DNA of 13,177 bases from Desulfobacterales bacterium (GTDB taxonomy: Bacteria > Desulfobacterota > Desulfobacteria > Desulfobacterales > JASFBJ01), in NCBI GenBank assembly GCA_030149585.1, contig JASFBJ010000075.1, positions 1-13,177 on the forward strand, written 5' to 3'. Made by a program: the position numbers and the translations under genes. This document shows positions 1 to 5,939 of this stretch, one piece after another. Each line of letters starts with the position of its first letter. Position 1 is the stretch's first letter. Under the pieces are notes generated by a model. The model saw only the letters and a program-made list of their open reading frames with translations, was not told the origin of the DNA and made no database searches.

Positions 1-711
1 TTTGAATTTAAAAAAATACTCTCAATACCAAACAAAAAATACCCCCGGACGTTGGTCCCCTATCTTACTGGCCAAGAAATGCAAATCCTCCTCTCCCAAC
101 CTGATACGTCAACGACTGATGGATTCCGGAATGCCATACTTCTATCTGTTCTCTACGATACTGGTTCCAGGGTGCAGGAGTTGACAAACATTAGAGTAAA
201 GGATGTGCGTTTATCCTCTCCCGCTGTCATAAGACTGCACGGTAAGGGCCGCAAAATTCGACAAGTACCGCTCATGGGCAAAACATCTGAGGCCCTCAGT
301 TTATATCTTAAAATGAAAAAATATCATTTTGGAATTTCCAAGGGTGATAACTACCTGTTTGTAAACCAGAAGAAGCAGCAACTGTCACGATGGGGTATTT
401 CTTATATCTTGAATAAATATGTTGAAAAGGCAAAAGATGACGTTGATTTCAATATTGATTTTCCCGTGACACCCCATGTACTTCGTCATTCCAAAGCCAT
501 GCATTTGCTTCAATCCGGTGTTAATCTGATCTACATCCGTGATTTTTTAGGACATGTTGACTGCTCCACAACGGAAGTCTATGCCAGAGCCGATAGTGAA
601 ATGAAACGAAAAGCGATTGAGAAAGCCTATGTAAATCTGGTGCCAGAGACTGTTCCGAAGTGGAAAGAAGATGGTAATTTGATGAAATGGCTGAACTCAT
701 TGTGTAATTAG
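1..711 (+). CDS. Tyrosine recombinase (integrase), 5' end outside the window
   Basis: DNA strand-exchange enzyme of the XerC/XerD-like tyrosine recombinase family; the reading frame is open to the left edge, so the N-terminal DNA-binding domain is missing from view. Counting from the first possible start inside the window (TTG at 52), the catalytic set is complete: Arg40 in TGSRVQEL, Lys65 in HGKGRK, His142 and Arg145 in TPHVLRH, His168 in FLGHVDCSTT and the nucleophile Tyr177 in EVYARAD. The entry LTGQEMQILL and the ending ARADSEMKRKAIEKA resemble recombinases found in tandem trios (RIT-type, Tn554-like). It ends just before a cluster of inverted half-sites (719-830) that could be its recombination sites. 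Family is certain; the trio assignment is inference because upstream genes are not visible. Confidence 0.88.
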   Translation, partial: FEFKKILSIPNKKYPRTLVPYLTGQEMQILLSQPDTSTTDGFRNAILLSVLYDTGSRVQELTNIRVKDVRLSSPAVIRLHGKGRKIRQVPLMGKTSEALSLYLKMKKYHFGISKGDNYLFVNQKKQQLSRWGISYILNKYVEKAKDDVDFNIDFPVTPHVLRHSKAMHLLQSGVNLIYIRDFLGHVDCSTTEVYARADSEMKRKAIEKAYVNLVPETVPKWKEDGNLMKWLNSLCN

Positions 712-718
712 TAGAAAT

Positions 719-788
719 TATAATGGGGAGTGCATTAAGATGAATCAACCGGAAACAGCAGGATTGTCAAGCCACACTCCCCATTATA
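719..788. repeat. 14-bp perfect inverted repeat behind the recombinase
   Basis: TATAATGGGGAGTG at 719-732 recurs as its exact reverse complement at 775-788, separated by 42 bases. It starts 8 bases after the recombinase stop codon. Related half-sites follow at about 794-804 (ACTCCACATAA) and at 810-830, giving five half-sites within 112 bases. Arrays of inverted half-sites at an element end are typical of tyrosine-recombinase crossover or end sites; this role is inferred from position only. Confidence 0.7.
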
Positions 789-809
789 TCTGACTCCACA
801 TAATGTCTT

Positions 810-830
810 TTATGGGGAGCTCCCCCATAA
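810..830. repeat. Palindromic half-site pair, possible recombinase-element end
   Basis: TTATGGGG (810-817) faces CCCCATAA (823-830) around the five bases AGCTC. The layout, two short arms meeting at AGCT, resembles the ends of recombinase-in-trio elements as remembered, not searched. It lies directly against the start of the recognisable integron-integrase stub at 832, so it probably marks the right boundary of the element that broke that gene. Confidence 0.6.
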
Positions 831-831
831 G

Positions 832-993
832 CGCCACTCCTTTGCCACCCACCTGCTTCAGGCGGGGTATGATATCCGGACGGTGCAGGACCTGCTTGGT
901 CATAAGGATGTCAGCACCACCATGATTTATACGCATGTGTTAAAGCGCGGTCCGGGAGGTGTGAAGAGCCCGGCGGAGTTTTTGAAAGAATAG
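832..993 (+). pseudogene. C-terminal remnant of an integron-type integrase
   Basis: Fifty-three codons then TAG read as the last part of a tyrosine recombinase: RHSFATHLLQAGYD, then IRTVQDLLGHKDVSTT and MIYTHVLKRG. This is the conserved arginine-histidine box, the GHKDVSTT histidine motif and the nucleophile tyrosine of IntI-like integrases, including the typical ending RGPGGVKSP. There is no start codon or upstream domain; the frame continues upstream only through the palindromes to a TAA at 736. That upstream stretch contains an in-frame LTPH (790-801), which matches the usual TPHxxRHSF motif except that ten codons replace the usual two. It is best explained as a gene cut by insertion of the neighbouring recombinase element. 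Confidence 0.75.
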
Positions 994-1123
994 GATAGAG
1001 CCGAAGGAAAGAAATAAAGGTCATAAAGGGGGCAAATCGTTGTTTGACTTATCTTGTGATGAGCGACAGTTTTAATTCCCGCCCGACGACAATAGCATGG
1101 GAACCGCGTGAAGCCGGTATGCA

Positions 1124-1145
1124 TTCCCACGCTGGAGCGCGGGAA
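1124..1145. repeat. REP-like palindrome
   Basis: TTCCCACGC (1124-1132) pairs with GCGCGGGAA (1137-1145) around TGGA with one mismatch (A against C). The text GCATTCCCACGCTGGAGCG with GGGAACGAGAG after it is a repeat type recalled from many intergenic regions in proteobacteria and other phyla, often linked to REP-associated IS200-like transposases. No such transposase is visible here. Confidence 0.6.
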
Positions 1146-1155
1146 CGAGAGACGT

Positions 1156-1169
1156 AGGGGCAAACCCCT
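1156..1169. repeat. Small GC hairpin next to the REP
   Basis: AGGGG (1156-1160), loop CAAA, CCCCT (1165-1169). It follows the REP by 10 bases, and the two together look like one composite intergenic repeat. There is no T-run after it on either strand, so it is not called a terminator. Confidence 0.45.
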
Positions 1170-1341
1170 GTGGTTGATTCAACGGGGTTATTATTTTTGA
1201 AATATGTAACTAAAAAAAACTGAAAAACGGTCTTGACATGGGGTCCACTATAAGCTTCTTTTGGGGGATTAAATGAATCAAAAAAATCAGATGAATTTTT
1301 AATTTTATTTTGAAATAAGATAAGCGAAATTAAATGGGGGA

Positions 1342-1378
1342 ATTAAATTCTCACAACATAATTAAACTCGCAACATAA
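1342..1378. repeat. Two imperfect tandem repeats of 18-19 bp
   Basis: ATTAAATTCTCACAACATA (1342-1360) is followed at once by ATTAAACTCGCAACATAA (1361-1378). Related words (GGGGGATTAAATGAAT near 1264 and ATGGGGGAATTAAATTC near 1334) lie just upstream. The function is unknown; only two copies are present. Confidence 0.5.
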
Positions 1379-1416
1379 CGTCCCCTATGCCCGTATTAGG
1401 AACAAAACTTGTGAAA

Positions 1417-2256
1417 CTAATTATCTGAAAGCCTGTAGAGCCTTGTTAATTGCTGATAAACAGCAGCCTCTTCTTTTCTGCCTCGCTTTAAGCAGCCGCC
1501 TGCATAGACAGAGCATTTTTGGTTTAATATTTCAGATGCAGCCTGATACTGGGCACTGGTCAAACAACCGGTTTCAAGTATTTTCCGTAAAGCTATAATA
1601 CGGTATTTATCAAGTCCTGGTTTAGCTGAAAGCTGATCCATATGGCCACCACGTTTGATAATCAGTGCCTTTGGAATTAGATGAATCGGATATCGGCAGC
1701 TGATTCTAAGCCATAAATCATAATCTTCGCAGGCCGGCAAAGTTTCATCAAAACAACCAACTTCCTCTATCAAACTCTTTTTAATCATCACAGCGGACGG
1801 ACTGACCAGACATCTTGGTAAAGTTTTCTCAAAAATCATTCCTGAATATTTTTTATGATATTTTTTGGGATTTACTCTTTTTCCATTTCGAATCCAGATT
1901 TCTTGTGTCTGGCATATCAGAGATTCAGGGTCTTGCTTAAAAAAATTAACCTGGGTTGTTATTTTATTTTGCAGCCAAATATCATCTGAGTCCAAAAATG
2001 CAAGATAATCACCCCTGGCTTTATCAATCCCATAATTTCTGGCAGCGCTGACACCTTTGTTATCCTGCTGTAAAATTCTGATTCGTGATTTATACTCAGC
2101 TAAAATGTTTTGGGTATCATCTGTTGAACCGTCATCAACCACTATCAGTTCAAAATCAGGATAATTTTGAGTTAAGACCGAATCAATGGCCTCTTTTATA
2201 ATCCACCCCCGATTATAGGTGGGAATAATTACACTGATCAGCAAAGGAGGATGCAA
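1417..2256 (-). CDS. Family-2 (GT-A fold) glycosyltransferase
   Basis: Probably transfers a sugar from a nucleotide-sugar donor during cell-surface polysaccharide or lipopolysaccharide synthesis; donor and acceptor cannot be read from sequence. It opens with the GT2 hallmark LISVIIPTYNR, then ELIVVDDGSTDDT, GVSAARNYGI and the metal-binding FLDSDD (DxD) motif. The ACEDYDLWLR motif later in the protein is typical of the acceptor side. No signal peptide or membrane segment is evident, so it is likely cytosolic. Start choice: the frame is open to a GTG at 2307, but those first codons lie inside the metF terminator hairpin. A TTG at 2256 preceded by AGGA gives a start (MHPPLLISVIIPTY) of normal family length, 279 aa. 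Family is certain, start is not. It is functionally unrelated to the upstream operon. Confidence 0.85.
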   Translation of the reverse strand: MHPPLLISVIIPTYNRGWIIKEAIDSVLTQNYPDFELIVVDDGSTDDTQNILAEYKSRIRILQQDNKGVSAARNYGIDKARGDYLAFLDSDDIWLQNKITTQVNFFKQDPESLICQTQEIWIRNGKRVNPKKYHKKYSGMIFEKTLPRCLVSPSAVMIKKSLIEEVGCFDETLPACEDYDLWLRISCRYPIHLIPKALIIKRGGHMDQLSAKPGLDKYRIIALRKILETGCLTSAQYQAASEILNQKCSVYAGGCLKRGRKEEAAVYQQLTRLYRLSDN

Positions 2257-2286
2257 AATATTTATTATCCTGAAAGAATCAATAAA

Positions 2287-2316
2287 AAAACCCGGATGAG
2301 GTTTCACCCGGGTTTT
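2287..2316 (-). terminator. Intrinsic terminator of the hdr-metVF gene train
   Basis: A nine-pair stem, CCGGGTTTT (2308-2316) against AAAACCCGG (2287-2295), has a 12-base loop and, read on the minus strand, ends in seven T (2290-2284). It starts about 20 bases after the metF stop codon. The other strand also has a short T tract, so it may act in both directions. Its loop contains the GTG that would be the most upstream start of the glycosyltransferase. Confidence 0.82.
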
Positions 2317-2337
2317 ATATAAAAATTATTAAAATAT

Positions 2338-3261
2338 CTATAATTGGGGCCTGGGTAACATTTTTGCCTGCTCGGCGATCTCAGGCACCTTATGCTCCCA
2401 TTCAATAGCCATTAAATGAACACCTGCAACCCCTTTCATCTGTTTGAACTCTTCAATCTGTTCGCATGCTATTTTAATACCTTCAGCAGCTATCTTGCCT
2501 TTTCCAGCGCCTCTTAAGCGATTAATAATCTCATCAGGCACATCCATGCCAGGCACGTTATTTTTCATATAGCGGGCCATACCAACGCTTTTCATGGGAG
2601 TAACACCGGCTAAAATATAAACCTTTTCAGTTAAGCCCATATCATTGGCCTGGCTAATCCATTTGCGAAATTTATCCATATTATAAATACACTGGGTCTG
2701 GATAAAATCAACACCAGCATGAATTTTCTTGGCCAGCCTATGAACCCGCCATTCAAAAGGCTCGGCAAAAGGATTAGCCGCAGCGCCGATAAACATCTTT
2801 GGCGATTCCTCAAGATCAGCTCCGCTTAAAAATTTATTTTCATCCCGCATCTTTTTCACCATGCCGATTAACTGCATGGAATCAATATCAAAAACGCCTT
2901 TGGCTGTGGGATGATCACCGAATTTCTGATGATCACCCGACAAGCAGAGCATATTACGAATACCAAGGGCATAAGCACCTAAAATATCCGCCTGCATTGC
3001 CAGCCGGTTGCGATCCCGGCACACCATCTGGTAATTAGGTTCCAGACCCTCTTCCATGATTAGCAGAGAAGCGGCCCAACTGGCCATTCGCACCATAGCT
3101 GTCTGGTTGTCGGTGATATTTACAGCATCCACCATTCCTTTTAGATGAGAAGCTTTTTTCTTTACATCTTCAGCACTGGTTCCCCTGGGTGGTCCAAGTT
3201 CTCCAGTTAATGCAAAATGTCCTGCTGTTAACACTTTTTCCAAATTGCTTCCTGATTTCAT
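2338..3261 (-). CDS. metF: Methylene-tetrahydrofolate reductase, MetF type
   Basis: Reduces 5,10-methylene-THF to 5-methyl-THF in the methyl branch of the acetyl-CoA pathway; cytosolic flavoprotein with a TIM-barrel fold. 307 aa, the normal MetF length. Near the N terminus FALTGELGPPRG holds the family glutamate (Glu21, equivalent to the FEFFPP region of E. coli MetF). VNITDNQTA, then NMLCLSGDHQKFGDHP (the L-x-GD flavin region), GAAANPF and GVDFIQTQCIYN follow in normal MetF order. The ATG is preceded by AGAGGA at good spacing, 69 bases after metV. Together with MetV it matches the pair MetFV, in which MetF gets electrons through MetV instead of directly from NADH. It is the last gene before the terminator. 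Confidence 0.95.
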   Translation of the reverse strand: MKSGSNLEKVLTAGHFALTGELGPPRGTSAEDVKKKASHLKGMVDAVNITDNQTAMVRMASWAASLLIMEEGLEPNYQMVCRDRNRLAMQADILGAYALGIRNMLCLSGDHQKFGDHPTAKGVFDIDSMQLIGMVKKMRDENKFLSGADLEESPKMFIGAAANPFAEPFEWRVHRLAKKIHAGVDFIQTQCIYNMDKFRKWISQANDMGLTEKVYILAGVTPMKSVGMARYMKNNVPGMDVPDEIINRLRGAGKGKIAAEGIKIACEQIEEFKQMKGVAGVHLMAIEWEHKVPEIAEQAKMLPRPQL

Positions 3262-3330
3262 ACAGACATCCTCTGTTTTAATTTTATGAGGCTGAAAATT
3301 AATTTATCAAAGTTTAAATTATCCGCTACT

Positions 3331-4005
3331 TCAAGAAACATCTTCCGGTTTTTTATAGCCCGGCTGAATTAATGTTCTGGGTACCTGGTTTTGCCAGTCC
3401 ATTGGAGGAGTTATTGCAAGAATATTATCAAGCCGGCCCTGATTGGACAGTCTCTCATAAATCATATACCAGGCACAGGGCTGATTTTTATCAATTTCAC
3501 AGCTTCCCTGATTGGTTCCGCCGCAAGGCCCGTTATAAAGTCCTTTGGCACACATGGTTACCGGACAAATTCCACCGGTTAGCCCGAGCACGCAGCTACT
3601 GCATGCCCGGCAACGCTCCTCATACCATCCTACAGCCTGGTTAGCGGATAATCCGGAAGTGTCAACTGCCGGAAATACCGGTATCTGAGGAAAACGTTCC
3701 GCCAAAAACTGAACCCCCACACCACAGGCCATGGATAATATTGCCTGATACTCTTCCACCTTGGAATCCAGAGCTTCTAAATACTCCCGATCGCACTGTC
3801 TTTCTATGGTTATACCCTCGATGGTAATAGGATCACCAGCGAGTTTACGAGCCATATCAATTTCAGAGTTGAGAATTTCCACCTCTTTTTCACCACCTGC
3901 CAGACATAAAGCCACGCAGGTTCCACATCCCACATTAAGAACCTTTTTATAGCCTTTAAGCATATTATCTATTTCATCAAAAGGTTTTCTCTTGGCAACT
4001 ATCAT
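3331..4005 (-). CDS. metV: MetV-like zinc/iron-sulfur partner of MetF
   Basis: Accessory subunit of the MetFV type of methylene-THF reductase, thought to pass electrons from the Hdr/Mvh part of the complex to the MetF flavin. 224 aa, cytosolic. The N-terminal half has VGCGTCVALCLAGG (cysteines near 27-34), and MACGVGVQ follows near the middle. The C-terminal half is a cysteine-rich cluster-binding block with CRACSSCVLG, GGICPVTMCAKG, NGPCGG and CEIDKNQPCAW. This matches the methylene-THF reductase C-terminal domain found as a separate protein in acetogens and acetyl-CoA-pathway sulfate reducers. The ATG follows AGGAGGAGCC. A 165-base gap with a large inverted repeat separates it from the hdr genes, so metVF may have its own promoter. 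Confidence 0.93.
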   Translation of the reverse strand: MIVAKRKPFDEIDNMLKGYKKVLNVGCGTCVALCLAGGEKEVEILNSEIDMARKLAGDPITIEGITIERQCDREYLEALDSKVEEYQAILSMACGVGVQFLAERFPQIPVFPAVDTSGLSANQAVGWYEERCRACSSCVLGLTGGICPVTMCAKGLYNGPCGGTNQGSCEIDKNQPCAWYMIYERLSNQGRLDNILAITPPMDWQNQVPRTLIQPGYKKPEDVS

Positions 4006-4053
4006 GGCTCCTCCTGTTGTTTCAGTGCTGCAGGTATTATTCTTTCCCGGAGC

Positions 4054-4082
4054 TATATAGCCGGAGCTACATAGATTGTCAC
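4054..4082 (-). promoter_or_regulatory. Possible sigma-70 promoter for metVF
   Basis: On the minus strand GTGACA (4082-4077, five of six matches to TTGACA) is followed after 17 bases by TATATA (4059-4054, four of six). A start about 7 bases further on would give a leader of roughly 40 bases to the metV ATG. The -35 box lies inside the left arm of the inverted repeat at 4064-4179, so a structure or a binding protein there could affect it. This is a consensus match in AT-rich DNA only. Confidence 0.3.
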
Positions 4083-4179
4083 ATAATAAATTTCACAAGG
4101 CCAGAGAAAGGAGATAATACTAATAGTATATCGCAGGCCGATAACGCAGTGAAATTATTTATGTGACGGTCTATAGCTC
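4064..4179. repeat. Long imperfect inverted repeat between hdrCB and metV
   Basis: The arm 4064-4096 (GAGCTACATAG, GTCACATAATAAATTTCAC) is mirrored by 4149-4179 (GTGAAATTATTTATGTGAC, TCTATAGCTC), with about 52 bases between. A nested hairpin near 4111-4130 has stem GATAATACT/AGTATATC with one bulge and loop AAT. The right arm overlaps the last three codons and the stop of hdrCB. No T-run follows, so it is not a simple terminator. It may be a MITE-like insertion, an RNA processing or stabilising structure that sets the hdr to met ratio, or an operator. Which one cannot be settled from one copy. Confidence 0.72.
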
Positions 4180-5490
4180 AGTTTCCGGGTGAAAAACATT
4201 AACATGTTTCAGATCCTCACCCAGATATTCCCTTTCATTTGGTCCAAGAATGCCAAGGGATAAACAAATCAAAGTCCACAAATGAACCACAGGGTAATTG
4301 CCCCCATAATGTTCGCTGAGCTCATGAATTTGCGCATGGCAATTATGACAACCCGCAATGCAATAATCAGCTCCAGTAGCCTTAATCTGATCATCTTTTA
4401 TTTTACCGAAAGCCAGACGCTCCTCTTTAAAACCGGATTGCAAAAAGCCGCCGCCGCCGCCACAGCAAAAGTTGTTTGACTTGTTGGGAGCCATATCAAC
4501 AAAATTTTCCTCTCCAACAACAGATTTAACCACAAACCGAAGATCTTCAGCTATTGGGTCACCATAACTTTTGCGGACTATCTGACATGGATCCTGAACC
4601 GTAAACTTGATTTTAAGATCCTTATTCCAGTCGGAGTTTACTTTCAGTTTGCCCTCACGGATCCATTTTGCATAATATTCGTAAATATTTTTAACTTCAA
4701 AATCATGCTTGATATTGAATTTTTTCAGTCCTGCCAGGACTGAGAAGGTAACGTGCCCTCATTCAGTATTGAGGTAAACGCTGCACCCCAGTTCATGACA
4801 CTGGTTGGTCTGGGTTTGCACAATTTTTTCCCAGCTCTTATCATCTGCCAGAAACATACAGTAATTTTCTCCACCCCAGCCTTTACTGCCATAAGTCCAG
4901 TCCACTCCGGCAAGATGCAATATCTTCCACAAAGGCACCATCTCATCGGGCTCAGTAACCGGTTCACGGGAATTCTGGTTAAGAAAAAATTGGGTGCCTT
5001 TTTTATCTAATGGAGCAAGCATTTCTTTAAACTCCGGCTGGGCTTCCTGGTATTCCTCAAGCACATCTTCAACCACAAAAATAAAATCATCAGGGGGAGT
5101 TCCCATGGCGCTGCAGCTCTCATTTTTTATGGCCATATCGCAGGAACCCAAAATACCCTTTGGGCGCTCTTCCCTGGGTCTCAAGGTGCGTACATTATAA
5201 ACCAGCTGGGGTATATCGATTTTCATGGGACAGACATAAATGCATCGCTGGCACAGAGTACACATCCAGGGCCAGTCTGACTTGATTATCTCGTCATCCA
5301 TGCCCAAAGCAGCCATGCGTAAAAATTTTCTGGGGTCCATACCTGCCAGCCCTGTAGCAGGACAGCCGGACGAACAGGCCCCGCAGGTCAGGCATAAATT
5401 TAAATTTCCACCTTCCGGCAGGAGTTCTTTTACCTTATCAATAAAAAAACTCTTTTTTTTACCACCAAGTTTGATTACTTCTTCTGCCAT
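4171..5490 (-). CDS. HdrC-HdrB-like iron-sulfur protein, predicted selenoprotein (Sec244)
   Basis: Electron-carrying subunit resembling HdrC fused to HdrB (HdrD/DsrK/TmcB type), 439 aa when the UGA at 4761-4759 is read as Sec. The HdrC part has two ferredoxin motifs: Cys33-36-39-43 (CLTCGACSSGCP) and Cys77-80-83-87 (CTLCQRCIYVCP). The HdrB part has two CCG-type modules. The first, around CHELGC and NTE-Sec-GH, lacks the usual CC pair. The second is complete, with QDPC near 300, FCCGGGGG near 343 and GCHNC near 380. Related proteins have a cysteine in NTECGH, which is where UGA stands here. The ATG follows AAAGGAGT, 26 bases after mvhD-short. Reading through the UGA keeps a single frame and a normal protein. 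It probably passes electrons between HdrA and MetV, in the place HdrBC hold in methanogens; the actual substrate, if any, is unknown. Confidence 0.9.
4725..4761 (-). promoter_or_regulatory. Sec codon and SECIS-like hairpin of hdrCB
   Basis: UGA at 4761-4759, then 15 bases, then UCAGUCC (4743-4737), loop UGGCA (4736-4732) and GGACUGA (4731-4725): a perfect seven-pair stem, or eight pairs if the loop-closing U-A is counted. Distance and GG-containing small loop fit bacterial SECIS elements, which bind SelB just downstream of the UGA. The stem codes for SVLAGLK, so structure and protein are both kept. Confidence 0.85.
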
Positions 5491-5516
5491 CTTAATACTC
5501 CTTTGTTTAACTTTTC

Positions 5517-5939
5517 CTATTCTTTTCCTACTCTATTTAATGGATTTGGTCCAAGTTTTATTATATGTTCGGTCATCTCTCTGGCATAGGCTGCAAAAGT
5601 CGGCCCTTCTCCAGAAGAAAGATTATACATCCTGACCCGATCATTTTCAATACCAATCTCTTCAAGCAGCATCCGAACATGATCAACTCTTTCACGAGCC
5701 CTGAAATTACCTTCATTATAATGACAGGTGCCTTCCAGACAACCCACCACATAGACCCCGTCTGCGCCCTTTTGAATAGCTCTTAAAAGATGCACCACAT
5801 CCACCTTGCCGGTGCAGGGTATTCGGATAATTTTAATATTGGGCGGATATTCAAGCCGCATGGAACCTGCCAGGTCCGCTGCTGAGTATCCTCAGTAGTC
5901 ACAGCAAAACGCTATGATAGTTGGTGTAAAATCACTCAT
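5517..5939 (-). CDS. mvhD: MvhD-like electron-transfer subunit, short form, predicted selenoprotein (Sec16)
   Basis: Small [2Fe-2S] subunit that links HdrA to an electron donor, named after the delta subunit of F420-non-reducing hydrogenase. 140 aa with the UGA at 5894-5892 read as Sec. The N terminus SDFTPTIIAFCCDY-Sec-GYSAADLAG has Sec where the family has the last Cys of CNWC; the second motif is VVGCLEGTCHYNEGN (Cys67, Cys72). Without read-through the protein would start at Met27 and lose the first metal motif. The ATG overlaps the hdrA stop (TAATG) and a GGGGGG stretch lies just upstream, so translation is probably coupled to hdrA. The homologous VhuD of methanococci is also a selenoprotein. 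No hydrogenase large or small subunit is in the window, so its donor here is not necessarily hydrogenase. Confidence 0.92.
5862..5894 (-). promoter_or_regulatory. Sec codon and SECIS-like hairpin of mvhD-short
   Basis: UGA at 5894-5892, then 14 bases, then GGACC (5877-5873), loop UGGCA (5872-5868), GGUUCC (5867-5862): five pairs with one bulged U. The apical core CCUGGCAGG is identical to that of the hdrCB hairpin. It is the weakest of the four stems in the window, and its loop is three bases nearer to the UGA. Confidence 0.68.

Larger units (their letters stand above)
994..1416. other. Gene-free stretch with short repeats
   Basis: No frame here gives a credible protein on either strand. The stretch holds a REP-like hairpin at 1124-1145, a small GC hairpin at 1156-1169, a GTTG-ATT-CAAC mini-hairpin near 1173-1183, and AT-rich direct repeats near 1264-1378. 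It separates the recombination debris from the glycosyltransferase that converges on it from the right. No clear terminator for the glycosyltransferase is seen in it. Confidence 0.6.

Noticed and set aside
740..793. A 17-codon frame starting ATGAATCAACCG between the recombinase and the integrase stub.
   Set aside because: It has no ribosome site, lies within the inverted-repeat spacer and resembles nothing recognised.
1232..1255. TTGACA followed by TATAAG as a plus-strand promoter.
   Set aside because: The two boxes are only about 10 bases apart and no gene follows on that strand.
1342..1378. CRISPR array in the gene-free stretch.
   Set aside because: There are only two imperfect adjacent copies with no spacers between them and no cas genes.
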